Below are positions 8,857-17,292 of a stretch of 64,000 bases of DNA, in pieces (the first letter of the stretch is position 1; the number at the start of each line of letters is the position of its first letter). A program made the position numbers and the translations under genes. The notes under the pieces are model-generated. The model was not told the DNA's origin, did not search any database, and saw only the letters and a program-made list of their open reading frames with translations. The stretch comes from Pseudoalteromonas galatheae (lineage in GTDB: Bacteria; Pseudomonadota; Gammaproteobacteria; Enterobacterales; Alteromonadaceae): the NCBI RefSeq assembly GCF_005886105.2, contig NZ_PNCO02000002.1:620001-684000 (forward strand), written 5' to 3'.

Positions 8857-9921
8857 TTACTTTTTGAACGGATCTTCGGTTGGTTCAAAGTATTTGTTTA
8901 ACTTGCCATTTCTGGTGCTATTGATGTACTCCCCAGATGGATCTTCGCTTATCAATGTGAAGGCACTGACTGGCGATCCAAAGTTAAAGTTTGCCAATTC
9001 TACCCAAGCAACATGAGGCGTGCGAGCATTGCAAAAGTAATAGGTTTGGCTCCTATGTGCTGCAACGGTTGTCCACAAGGTATTAGATATGTTTGGGCTG
9101 GCACTGCTTGTAAAATTATAGCCAAGGGGTACTGATGCACTTGCAGCAACCGAGCGAGCCTGTGCAAGGGCATCATGCTCATCGTTTGGTAAATCTAAGT
9201 GATTAAGATAAAACGTAGCGCGCTCGAATCTATCGGTTGAGTATGGGCCGCCAGGGATCGTATGGCTCGGCTGACTGTTTTTATCACTCCATTGCCACAG
9301 CCAATAGTCATTAATCCTTAGCTGATCTTCATAACTTGGTTCATTGGTAACAACGCGATAGTCAGCGCTGTGATGAATCTTAAAAACCCCATTTTCAACT
9401 TCGATAATGGCTGAATCGCCACTGATATCCGACACCATTAAATGCAATGCTGCGGTTTTACCTTCGCTGTTAGGTACTTCTGCACCAACGATCTGAATTT
9501 CTTGTTTACTGAATACGTCAACGACTTCCTTGACCAGTACAAATTTGTCTAACACATATTGCAACCATCTAAGGACGCTCAGCTGCTTTTTACTTTTGCA
9601 TGCTGACTTACCGTACGTCGCGCCTGAGTCGTACAATACATTTGCGACAAGCCCCATAGAGTTCATGCCATCGGAGGCTGCCCAGCCGCTGCAATCATCT
9701 CCAACCATAGCGACCACACTACTATAAGAAGATGTCCATGTCAGTGGGTTACGAGTTTTCTCGCTTGCTATTGCCTCTAGCTCAGAAACTGGCTCAAGCC
9801 CCGATTTTTTTAGTCCTTTTTCAAGTACAAACAAGCTGGTAGGTAATATAAACATCCAGTCCATATTTCTGGCAGTAGCTAAATATGCTCTATTCCAGTT
9901 ATTAAAAGCTCTAGTACACAT
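8857..9921 (-). CDS. Linear amide C-N hydrolase, choloylglycine hydrolase/penicillin V acylase family
   Basis: A 354-residue Ntn hydrolase. The protein starts MCTR, so Cys2 becomes the N-terminal nucleophile after Met removal. Arg-Asn-Met-Asp near residue 18 (ARNMDW) and the GMNSMGLVANVLY block are family landmarks. No signal peptide precedes Cys2, unlike many Gram-negative penicillin V acylases, so a cytosolic location is likely. GTGAGG lies seven bases before the ATG. Family substrates include bile salts, penicillin V and, in several Gram-negatives, N-acyl-homoserine lactones. The actual substrate is unknown. Confidence 0.82.
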   Translation of the reverse strand: MCTRAFNNWNRAYLATARNMDWMFILPTSLFVLEKGLKKSGLEPVSELEAIASEKTRNPLTWTSSYSSVVAMVGDDCSGWAASDGMNSMGLVANVLYDSGATYGKSACKSKKQLSVLRWLQYVLDKFVLVKEVVDVFSKQEIQIVGAEVPNSEGKTAALHLMVSDISGDSAIIEVENGVFKIHHSADYRVVTNEPSYEDQLRINDYWLWQWSDKNSQPSHTIPGGPYSTDRFERATFYLNHLDLPNDEHDALAQARSVAASASVPLGYNFTSSASPNISNTLWTTVAAHRSQTYYFCNARTPHVAWVELANFNFGSPVSAFTLISEDPSGEYINSTRNGKLNKYFEPTEDPFKK

Positions 9922-10013
9922 AACAACCTCACAAGAAAATTAAATATCCTTTTGATGAGTGGTTTCTCATCAACCTACTGATTCATACTAGGCTTTGAAA
10001 AAGGCTAAATACA

Positions 10014-10039
10014 TTACAGAAAGTTACAGTGCATTACAG
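10014..10039. promoter_or_regulatory. Three TTACAG repeats at exact 10-bp spacing
   Basis: TTACAG occurs at 10014, 10024 and 10034, one helical turn apart, about 93-118 bp upstream of the acylase start (read as CTGTAA on its coding strand). Such phased direct repeats are typical of OmpR-family response-regulator sites. The 273-bp space from 9922 to 10194 shows nothing else distinct. Confidence 0.4.
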
Positions 10040-10194
10040 GAGTGGTGTCAGTAACCATTAGTACGAAAAACTAATGATTCGACAAGTATTTGTCTCAGGT
10101 TTTCTAAAACAAAAGTGGTGTGAGGTTAGTAGAATGAGTATATTTGCAAGAATTGGGTTAATTACTATCAGGTATGACGTTTAGAGGAAATGGG

Positions 10195-10680
10195 ATGATA
10201 AGAGAGATAACGCGGGATGATTTTGAGTCGTTTTGGCCAACATTTTCAGAAGTGATCCAAGCGCAAGAAACGTATGCATTTGACTCAAATATGAGTATGG
10301 AACAGGCATTTTTACTTTGGTGTGAAACGCCGCTTAAAGCTTTTGCATATGTTGAGAATGGGCAAGTACTTGGCAGCTATTATTTGCGACAAAATGCGAT
10401 GGGTCCGAGTAGCCACATATGTAACTGTGGTTACATGGTGTCGAGTTTGGCTCGTGGTAAAGGAATTGCACGGCTGATGTGCGAACATTCCCAGCAGCAA
10501 GCGTTAGCACTGGGGTTCGAAGCCATGCAATTTAATAGTGTGGTATCGACTAATGAAGTGGCGATTAAACTTTGGCAAAAGCTTGGTTTTACCATTGTGG
10601 GCACCATTCCCAAGGCATACAAGCATCCTCGTCTGGGTTTGGTAGATAGCTATGTTATGTATAAATGGTTGGCTGATTAA
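10195..10680 (+). CDS. GNAT-family N-acetyltransferase
   Basis: A 161-residue acetyltransferase. The second ATG at 10195 is preferred over 10174 because GAGGAA stands six bases before it. The acetyl-CoA-binding motif is degenerate but present (YMVSSLARGKGIARLMCEHS), followed by the motif B region MQFNSVVSTNEVAIKLWQKL and the GF-x-x-VGTIP tail. This matches the phosphinothricin/YhhY-like group. It stands alone with no operon partner. Substrate unknown. Confidence 0.85.
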   Translation: MIREITRDDFESFWPTFSEVIQAQETYAFDSNMSMEQAFLLWCETPLKAFAYVENGQVLGSYYLRQNAMGPSSHICNCGYMVSSLARGKGIARLMCEHSQQQALALGFEAMQFNSVVSTNEVAIKLWQKLGFTIVGTIPKAYKHPRLGLVDSYVMYKWLAD

Positions 10681-10729
10681 AGTGGACAGGATCTAAACTA
10701 ACGTGGCGAATGTCATTTTGCGCAGTCGA

Positions 10730-11137
10730 TCAGTATTTGTTTACTGTGCATAGTCTTAAGTAAAAAGCTGATAAGCCGCTTGACGTTGAGTATAGATTTT
10801 TTTGCTGAAATTCATGTAATTCGTCTAACAAGACATACTGCAAAATCGCAGGAGGGATAGATAAGTTTATTTTTTTCTTTAACTGCTTAACCGAAGTGTT
10901 AATTTGGCTTAAGTGAGGGGCAAGGCAGGCTTCCATGTTTTCAGCGGCACTGAGCAGCTGCAGTCCCAATTCAGAAAACGAGACTTTGCCTTGCGAAAGC
11001 ATGCATATATCAAGACTAAAGCGTTGATTTAAAGCATGTAGCCTACGAGATACCGTCGTGTGGCTTACGCCTAGAACTTTGGCCGCATCTCTGAGAGTAT
11101 TGGCACGCTTTAATGCAAGCAGTTCTTTGTAAGATCT
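10730..11137 (-). pseudogene. LysR-family regulator remnant, truncated at both ends
   Basis: Translation from 11137 leftward gives a LysR-type HTH: LRDAAKVLGVSHTTVSRRLH and then ALNQRF. It continues into a short linker-like region and ends at 10730. The N-terminal start is missing: a stop lies immediately upstream at 11138-11140 and the family's first ~10 residues are absent. The effector-binding domain (~200 residues) is also gone. The break at ~11137 coincides with the start of an unrelated remnant, so a deletion or recombination joined two broken genes here. Confidence 0.7.
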
Positions 11138-11485
11138 TTACCCAAGAGGAACCTGCTGAGGCGAGACGTCAATATAATCGCCTCAAGGCCGATTAGGTAT
11201 AATGATTATGACTTTTCAGAAGCGCAGTTGAATGACTTGGGTTATGCGCTTTTGGGAGAAGAGAAAAATGCCGCTGCTATTGCTGCATTTGAGCTAAACG
11301 TTGGAGCATTTCCAGGTTCAGCCAATGGGTTAGATAGTCTCGCAGAGGCACTGATTGCCGATAATCAACTAAAACGTGCAAAGGCGATTTTAAAACAGGC
11401 AATGCTACTTGACCCTAACCTCGAATCTGCAAAGAAGCAACTAGCGAGTTTAGAAACACCTGTAAGTACGAAAAATTCGCTGTAG
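11138..11485 (+). pseudogene. Frameshifted C-terminal remnant of a TPR-tailed hydrolase
   Basis: Frame one from ~11138 reads EEPAEARRQYNRLKAD and stops at 11194. The next frame continues DYDFSEAQLNDLGYALLGEE and then a tetratricopeptide-like repeat (AAIAAFELNVGAFPGSANGL, DSLAEALIADNQLKRAKAIL). This combination is the usual C-terminal tail of serine hydrolases or alpha/beta hydrolases with a TPR end. The single frame change and missing catalytic part mark it as a pseudogene. A TTG at 11228 could start an 85-residue ORF, but nothing supports its expression. Confidence 0.65.
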
Positions 11486-11555
11486 TAACCGTTGCCTTGG
11501 CCAAATTGCAGCTGCTGGGTGAGCTATCATGACTCAGCAGCTAAGCGCGTCATTT

Positions 11556-12716
11556 TTATAGTTTAGTGAGCTTCAAACTGAACGTGAACTCTGTCTGGCT
11601 AGAGGTGAGTTGCCAATTTGCTTTTTTAGCTATGGCTTTGATAATAAACATCCCTATACCGTGACTGGACTGGCGGAGTAGCTCTTCATTGATGGCGTTT
11701 TCAAAATGTAAATACTGCGGATGAACAGTGACTTTAAGTGGTGCAATACCATACTTATTAAAGTTAGTTTCTATTTGTTTGAGTAACAAGGCTAATTCAG
11801 GTTTAGATAGTTGTAAATAGTGTTCTGGGGCAAGGAGCTCAACTTGAATATCTGCATCACTGGTGTTTGCCCATTCTAGTAGCGTTTGGTTAATTTTCGT
11901 TTTAGAGGACACTGTGCAGTCTTGCGGTTGCCATAAATTCAGAATTGTGTCGCATAATTGAGTCGTATCGCGCTGAGCATGTTTTAGCGCATCTATTAGC
12001 GATAGGCTGGGTGGAGGTAACATATCAAGTTGGTCGAATCTTGCTAATTGATGTCCGATTAACGTGAGCGGTTGTTTGATCTCATGACTTAAAAAACTAG
12101 CAAACTCATATTCACGCTTCACTGCATTTTTTTGCTCTGTCACCGCATCAAATATCGCTTGTTGAGCAAGGGCGAATTCACTAAAAATGATAGTGTGGTG
12201 ACTCTCCAGTTGCTCAACATTTGTTCTAAAGTGATGCGTTTGTTGCCTCACTTTTCGTAAAACAAAAAAGATGACTATGGCTAACACGCAGAGCATCATT
12301 GAAGTTACAGTGAATAATAGAGGTTTTATATCTAGGGATTGATGCTGTTCGAAACGATGCAACACATAGAGTGCAGGGGTGTTATGTAGAGGGGGGAGTT
12401 TAAGATAATAGGTATCTAAGCCATTTTCACTGATCAGGGTCGGTTGTTCCCATGGAACGCGATGATTAAAGTTATTCTGTTCGCGTTCATTCAGGCTATC
12501 AAGCGTTTGAGTCACTGTTCGAAATCTAGTATCAATTTCTTGCTGTTGTATTTGAAACTCGTGCGCATCCTTATAAAGGTAAAACTCTGCGGTGTCATCT
12601 AGTCCAAACCAATAAACCACCATTGTGGTACTGAAAAAAATGAGACTAATAATTATAAATATCCCCACTAACCTATTAGTGAGATATGTTGTTAAGGATA
12701 GTGTGCTATTTTGCAT
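11556..12716 (-). CDS. Sensor histidine kinase
   Basis: A 386-residue two-TM kinase. I use the ATG at 12716, which has GGAG nine bases upstream, rather than the TTG at 12731; it overlaps the response-regulator gene by 11 bp, so the two are translationally coupled. TM1 spans ~residues 15-35 and TM2 ~133-153, flanking a ~100-residue periplasmic sensor. The H-box SHEIKQPLTLIGHQL has the phospho-acceptor His211. The ATPase domain is recognisable (NFNKYG N-box-like, SHGIGMFIIKAIAKKANW G2 box) but its G1 region is degenerate. The signal is unknown. Confidence 0.85.
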   Translation of the reverse strand: MQNSTLSLTTYLTNRLVGIFIIISLIFFSTTMVVYWFGLDDTAEFYLYKDAHEFQIQQQEIDTRFRTVTQTLDSLNEREQNNFNHRVPWEQPTLISENGLDTYYLKLPPLHNTPALYVLHRFEQHQSLDIKPLLFTVTSMMLCVLAIVIFFVLRKVRQQTHHFRTNVEQLESHHTIIFSEFALAQQAIFDAVTEQKNAVKREYEFASFLSHEIKQPLTLIGHQLARFDQLDMLPPPSLSLIDALKHAQRDTTQLCDTILNLWQPQDCTVSSKTKINQTLLEWANTSDADIQVELLAPEHYLQLSKPELALLLKQIETNFNKYGIAPLKVTVHPQYLHFENAINEELLRQSSHGIGMFIIKAIAKKANWQLTSSQTEFTFSLKLTKL

Positions 12717-13374
12717 CCAGCAGGACTCCAATCCCTTTTATGGTATGAAATAACTCCAATTCATGACCTTGACTGAGGTTTTTTCGTAATCGACTTAAAA
12801 GTGACTTATACATGTCAGGGGAAACGTCATCATGTTGCCAGACATGTTCTATTACAGTGTGTTTTGATACTGGGTTAGGGGAGTGCCGGATCAAAAGCTT
12901 CAATAAGCACCATTGTTGTGGTGACAATGTGATTGGCCTCAACGCGCGAGTTGCAATGTGGGCACTTAAGTCCACCGTGAGGGTATCAAGGTGAAATATT
13001 TCACTCGGTTGTGGGTGATGCTTTCGCCCAAGTAGTTTTAATCTTACGCTAAGCTCGGCAAGTTCGAAGGGCTTAGTGAGATAGTCAAGTGCACCAAGCT
13101 CAAACGCACGCAACTTTGCCTCTAGACAGTGCTGCGCGGTTAGAAAGAGAATGGGAGTTTGTTTGTGGCTTATTGAAAACTCACGGGCAAGTTCAAAGCC
13201 GAAACCGTCTGGTAGTTCTAAGTCCAGTACAATTGCATCATATTGTTGTTCTGACGATATGACTTTAGCGCTAGAAATGCTGTCTGCATAATCAACCTCA
13301 ATGCCTTCATCATTGAGGTAATTTGCGGTGATTGTAGCGAGCTGGCGATCATCTTCAACCAATAAAATAATCAT
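12706..13374 (-). CDS. OmpR/PhoB-family response regulator
   Basis: A 222-residue regulator. The receiver domain has the acidic pocket VEDD at residues 6-9, phospho-acceptor Asp51 in VLDLELPDG, Thr near 79 (FLTAQ) and Lys near 101 (LTKPF). The C-terminal winged helix (residues ~125-220) has the typical PQQWCLLKLLIRH, HVWQHDD and LSRLRKNL segments. It is first in the operon with its kinase. A tandem direct repeat with 11-bp period between this gene and the divergent amidohydrolase gene is a likely binding site. Confidence 0.9.
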   Translation of the reverse strand: MIILLVEDDRQLATITANYLNDEGIEVDYADSISSAKVISSEQQYDAIVLDLELPDGFGFELAREFSISHKQTPILFLTAQHCLEAKLRAFELGALDYLTKPFELAELSVRLKLLGRKHHPQPSEIFHLDTLTVDLSAHIATRALRPITLSPQQWCLLKLLIRHSPNPVSKHTVIEHVWQHDDVSPDMYKSLLSRLRKNLSQGHELELFHTIKGIGVLLDAK

Positions 13375-13451
13375 AAAAACACGGTTTTGTCTGTTGCTTC
13401 CTCTATGCTAGCGAACCTGAAATGTTTTAGCGACTAAAATATGAGAATGGT

Positions 13452-13485
13452 GGTTACCTTCTGGTTACCTGAGTATAGCTATACT
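13452..13485 (+). promoter_or_regulatory. Tandem GGTTACCT operator with -10 box upstream of the amidohydrolase gene
   Basis: GGTTACCT occurs at 13452-13459 and 13463-13470, an 11-bp period like Pho boxes and other OmpR-family sites. A -10-like TATACT lies at 13480-13485, ten bases beyond the second repeat, the spacing typical when the activator replaces a -35 box. An overlapping palindrome GTATAGCTATAC covers 13473-13484. The site lies in the divergent region between the response regulator and the amidohydrolase. Confidence 0.55.
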
Positions 13486-13508
13486 AGGAGAACTTTTAGG
13501 AGAACGAT

Positions 13509-15212
13509 ATGAACAAGCGAGATACGATGATCACATTTACCGCGATAGCTTTGAGCTGTGTATTAGCTGGGTGTGGAGAGAATAATACGCTAACAACTCA
13601 AATAGAACCTTCAGATCCCCAGTTTGCAGACAAAGTGTTTAGTAACGCTGCTATTTACACTGTTACACAATCCAAGCCTTGGGCCCAAGCCATGGCGGTC
13701 AAGGATGGCGAAATCGTTTATTTAGGTGATGAAAAAGGAGCCAAGTCCTATATTGGTAAAAAAACAAATGTGTATGATTTAGCAGGTAAGATGGTGCTTC
13801 CAGGCCTTCATGATGTCCATATCCACCCACTGGAATCAGCGTCAGATGCAACCCATTTTACAGCTGCGCAGTACGACACAATAGATGGTTATCAAGATGT
13901 ACTTTATCAAGCTGCAAGCGAAAACCCTGATGCAGCTTGGTTGATCGGTTATGGTCATAATATAGATACCTTACTTGATCTCGATATATCGCCTAAAGTT
14001 CTAATTGATGAAGTAATCCCAGACCGACCAGTCATTATCATGGAGCAAACTTCACATTCAATGTGGGTAAACTCCAAAGCCCTCTCGTTGGCTAACATAC
14101 ATGCGAGCAGCCGTGATCCGATAGGGGGGGTTATTGGCCGAAATGATGTCGGAGAGTTGAATGGCATCTTGTATGACAACGCGGGCAATATTGCTATGGA
14201 CCTTGCAATGCAATCTTTAGGGGATGAGCAGAGCCAAAACTATATTGGCTTTGTTGAATATACCCAGCCTATGCTTCTAAGCCACGGAATAACATCGATT
14301 AGTGATGCTCGCGTATATTGGCAACGCGGCCAATTAGATACTTGGCAAAAACTACAAGCGGATGGTGTCTTGAAGATGCGAGTCAGCTTGGGCTTATGGG
14401 CTTATCCTGAAGCAAGTGATGAAAGTCAAATTAGAGCGCTTAAATCGTTTTATAATACGACGCCAAATAGCTTACTAAAAATCGACCAAATAAAGTTTTA
14501 CATGGATGGTATTTTGGTGAATACCACTGCGGCAATGAAAGAGCCTTATAAAGTAGATTGGCTTAAGCTCGATGGTAACCGTGGAGTGAATTATTTTACC
14601 CAAGCTCGGCTAGAGAAATATATAAAAGCATTGGAGCCTAGTGGCTTTGATTTTAATATTCATGCAATTGGCGACAGAGGAATACATGAAGCGTTAAATG
14701 CCATTGAGGCGGCCTCTAAAGGAACTGCTCGGCATCGCCTTACCCATGTAGAAGTTGTTGATCCTGAAGATTATAAAAGGTTTTCCGCGTTGGGTGTGAT
14801 AGCAGATGCACAAGTCGCAGGAGAATTTACTCAACCGCATCATTGGCAAGAAATGCAGCCACTGTTAGGCCGCGAGCGGGCTGATCATTTGGTTCCAATT
14901 AAGAGCCTAAGTGAAAATGGTGCGATGCTCACGCTGAGCAGCGATTGGAATGTGAGTACGCTTAATCCTTTTATCGGTATCGCGAATGCAGTTACTCGAC
15001 AGCCTGAAGCAATCTCATTAGAACAAGCAATTGCGGCCTACACAATAAATGCTGCGTACGCGATGCGACAAGAAGACATTGTTGGAAGCCTTGAGGTTGG
15101 AAAGCTTGCTGACTTTATTGTGTTAGACCGAAATCTATTCGATGTAACATTCGAAGAAATAAAAGCGACCAAGGTTACGCAAACGTGGATCCATGGGAAT
15201 CAGGCTTTTTGA
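13509..15212 (+). CDS. Lipoprotein amidohydrolase, YtcJ-like metal-dependent hydrolase
   Basis: A 567-residue enzyme with a lipobox (VLAGC, Cys22), so it is probably membrane-anchored on the periplasmic side. Metal-ligand motifs of the amidohydrolase superfamily are visible: HDVHIHP (His104, His106), NIHAIGDRGIHEALNAIE, RLTHVEVV and the late LTLSSDWNVSTLNPF. The C-terminal GKLADFIVLDRN is the usual return to the composite beta-domain. The family hydrolyses amide bonds of varied substrates. AGGAGAAC occurs twice just before the start (13486-13493 and 13498-13505); the second is the ribosome binding site. It is likely under control of the divergent two-component system. Confidence 0.85.
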   Translation: MNKRDTMITFTAIALSCVLAGCGENNTLTTQIEPSDPQFADKVFSNAAIYTVTQSKPWAQAMAVKDGEIVYLGDEKGAKSYIGKKTNVYDLAGKMVLPGLHDVHIHPLESASDATHFTAAQYDTIDGYQDVLYQAASENPDAAWLIGYGHNIDTLLDLDISPKVLIDEVIPDRPVIIMEQTSHSMWVNSKALSLANIHASSRDPIGGVIGRNDVGELNGILYDNAGNIAMDLAMQSLGDEQSQNYIGFVEYTQPMLLSHGITSISDARVYWQRGQLDTWQKLQADGVLKMRVSLGLWAYPEASDESQIRALKSFYNTTPNSLLKIDQIKFYMDGILVNTTAAMKEPYKVDWLKLDGNRGVNYFTQARLEKYIKALEPSGFDFNIHAIGDRGIHEALNAIEAASKGTARHRLTHVEVVDPEDYKRFSALGVIADAQVAGEFTQPHHWQEMQPLLGRERADHLVPIKSLSENGAMLTLSSDWNVSTLNPFIGIANAVTRQPEAISLEQAIAAYTINAAYAMRQEDIVGSLEVGKLADFIVLDRNLFDVTFEEIKATKVTQTWIHGNQAF

Positions 15213-15339
15213 CGTAAAGCTAATGGCTTGATTGTTCATAACCAGTCGAAAATCAGCAACAATGTAGTGCAGAATTTCGGATTGAAATGGGGGCTGCAAC
15301 CCTTACTCTATGGTGTAACTCAAAGCGTTAAGGATTGTT

Positions 15340-16338
15340 ATGACTTCACTTGCCAACATGCCATTTTCTTTGCTCGAATTAAGCCCGATGAAAGAGCAAG
15401 ATACCGTTTCACAAACCCTCGCTAACAGCGTGGCTTATGCGCAAAAAGCGGATGAACTTGGCTTTAAACGCTTTTGGATGGCTGAGCATCATAATATGCG
15501 TGGTATTGTCTGCGCAGCAACCTCTGTATTGATAGGGCATATTGCTGGGCACACTCGCAATATTCGGGTGGGGGCGGGTGGCGTGATGTTGTCAAACCAT
15601 CCACCGTTAGTCGTCGCTGAGCAGTTTGGCACCTTAGAAAGCCTCTATCCTGGACGTATTGATTTGGGGTTAGGGCGAGCGCCTGGCAGCGATCCGATTA
15701 CCAGCCGAGCACTGCGTCGCGATGACAGACGTGCAGAGCAATTTGACGACGAAGTCGCTGAATTACAGGCCTTGCTAGGGCCTTATGATGGTAAATCCTC
15801 GGTGCGTGCCATTCCGGGTGAAAATACTAAGGTACCAATCTGGTTGCTTGGTTCGAGTCTTTATAGTGCCCAACTTGCTGCAAAGCGAGGTTTACCTTAT
15901 GCATTTGCGGGTCACTTTGCGCCACGATTTGTACATGATGCAATTGCGCTTTATCGCCGCGATTTCCAATCATCAGAAGTGTTAGATAAACCTTATGTAA
16001 TGCTTGGTTTGCCCGTAGTTGCAGCGGATACCGACGAGCAAGCGCAGTATTTAGCTACCACGTCAAAGCAACGTATCCTAGCGTTGATGCGAGGTCAGGC
16101 GTTATGGTTAAAACCCCCTGTTGACTCGATGGAGGGTCTATGGAATGCCCAAGAGCAAATGCAAGTTGAAAGCTTTTTAGGTCTATCTGTGGTTGGAAGT
16201 CCCGCGACTGTATATCATAAACTCAGCATGATTAAACGTGAGCTAGCGGTCGATGAGTTTATTTTTACCAACGATTTATACGAGTTAAGCGATAGAAAAC
16301 ATGCGCTTGAAATCTTGGCGAGCTTAACATCGTCTTAG
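15340..16338 (+). CDS. LLM-class flavin-dependent oxidoreductase, YhbW-like
   Basis: A 332-residue luciferase-like monooxygenase. It closely follows the pattern of E. coli YhbW: FSLLELSPMKE at the start, RFWMAEHHNMRGIVCAATSV, GAGGVMLSNHPPLVVAEQFG, and YPGRIDLGLGRAPGSD. These residues form the TIM barrel and FMN phosphate site. It has no signal peptide. No reductase gene is adjacent. The natural substrate of this group is not known. Confidence 0.88.
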   Translation: MTSLANMPFSLLELSPMKEQDTVSQTLANSVAYAQKADELGFKRFWMAEHHNMRGIVCAATSVLIGHIAGHTRNIRVGAGGVMLSNHPPLVVAEQFGTLESLYPGRIDLGLGRAPGSDPITSRALRRDDRRAEQFDDEVAELQALLGPYDGKSSVRAIPGENTKVPIWLLGSSLYSAQLAAKRGLPYAFAGHFAPRFVHDAIALYRRDFQSSEVLDKPYVMLGLPVVAADTDEQAQYLATTSKQRILALMRGQALWLKPPVDSMEGLWNAQEQMQVESFLGLSVVGSPATVYHKLSMIKRELAVDEFIFTNDLYELSDRKHALEILASLTSS

Positions 16339-16394
16339 TTGGTCCTCTACAAGTAGCTTGGGTTACAGCGCTGATTTTAAAAACGATTATAGAT

Positions 16395-16412
16395 AGGCCG
16401 CGGCAGCGGCCT
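16395..16412. terminator. GC-rich hairpin between convergent genes
   Basis: AGGCCGC (16395-16401) pairs with GCGGCCT (16406-16412) around a GGCA tetraloop. It lies after the LLM oxidoreductase and before the 3' end of the convergent small peptide gene, and could serve both. The T-run on the plus side is weak. Confidence 0.45.
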
Positions 16413-16447
16413 TGTCAGTTTCTATACAAAAGTATAACAATCGTACC

Positions 16448-16630
16448 TTACATGATCACACAAGGAAGGTTAACCGCAATAGATGCGCAATCTATACGTG
16501 TTCCGGCAGCCTGAGGGCGGTTGTTTTGCTCTTTGTTCCCACCAGCGATATTTGGTGTTTGAGCAAGATTAAGTTGTAGTGATTGAGATGAAAGCGATTT
16601 CAAACTTGATTTCTTTATCGTTAATTTCAT
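16448..16630 (-). CDS. Small GG-leader peptide, RiPP/bacteriocin-precursor-like
   Basis: A 60-residue ORF with a strong ribosome binding site (AAGGAA at 16637-16642, six bases from ATG). The first 31 residues form a basic, leucine-spaced leader (MKLTIKKSSLKSLSSQSLQL, then NLAQTPNIAGG) ending in a double-glycine cleavage-like site. The remaining 29 residues are polar with two cysteines (in DCAS and LPCV). This layout resembles the leader peptides of lanthipeptide-like or other GG-leader precursors seen in marine gammaproteobacteria. No modification enzyme, peptidase or transporter of that type is adjacent, so the identification rests on the leader alone. Confidence 0.55.
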   Translation of the reverse strand: MKLTIKKSSLKSLSSQSLQLNLAQTPNIAGGNKEQNNRPQAAGTRIDCASIAVNLPCVIM

Positions 16631-16861
16631 TACTTATTCCTTAGTTGTCAGTATGTTCTAATAATTTTTTTACCCAGAGTTCCTGTAATGGGCAAGCGTA
16701 CATTTTCATAATTTTAAAGTGATGTCAATTTTATGGGGTTATGTTTTTTTATTGTGATTTAATTGTTTTCTTTTGTGTTAGACATGTATGTGTTGAATAG
16801 CTCTGAACTTTTTAGGACACACACTATATAATATCCAAAAAAACAACAGTAAGGATAAGTG

Positions 16862-17272
16862 ATGGATCAAGTTGTACGTGTCGGAGTTGGCGTGGTCTTA
16901 ATACACGATAATAAAATTTTACTTGGTGAACGCATCGGTGCCCATGGCGAACATACTTGGGCAACGCCGGGGGGTCACTTAGAGTATGGAGAGGACATTG
17001 AGGCATGTGCAATAAGAGAGGTGCATGAAGAAACGGGGCTAGATGTTGTAAACGTTGAAAAGCTTGGCTTTACTAATGATTATTTTGCTGATGAGCAGAA
17101 ACATTATGTCACTCTGTTTGTCATAGCAAGGTGCGATACTCACGATGCAGAAGTTAGAGAGCCAAATAAATGTAAACAATGGCAGTGGTTCTCGCTTGAT
17201 GAATTGCCGCAACCGCTGTTTTTGCCTTTGGTGAACTTTTTGGAAGAAAACAGCACACTTTATCAAGGCTAA
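16862..17272 (+). CDS. NUDIX hydrolase
   Basis: A 136-residue protein with a complete Nudix box, beginning GGHLEYGEDIEACAIREV and ending HEETGL, i.e. GX5EX7REVXEEXGL. The ATG at 16862 is favoured over the GTG immediately before it, with AAGGA six bases upstream. Family members hydrolyse nucleoside diphosphate derivatives such as damaged dNTPs, and this size resembles the MutT/YvcI-like group. It heads a probable operon with the next three genes (gaps of 20 bp or overlaps). Confidence 0.88.
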   Translation: MDQVVRVGVGVVLIHDNKILLGERIGAHGEHTWATPGGHLEYGEDIEACAIREVHEETGLDVVNVEKLGFTNDYFADEQKHYVTLFVIARCDTHDAEVREPNKCKQWQWFSLDELPQPLFLPLVNFLEENSTLYQG

Positions 17273-17292
17273 AATAGCAATTGGGGCATCGC

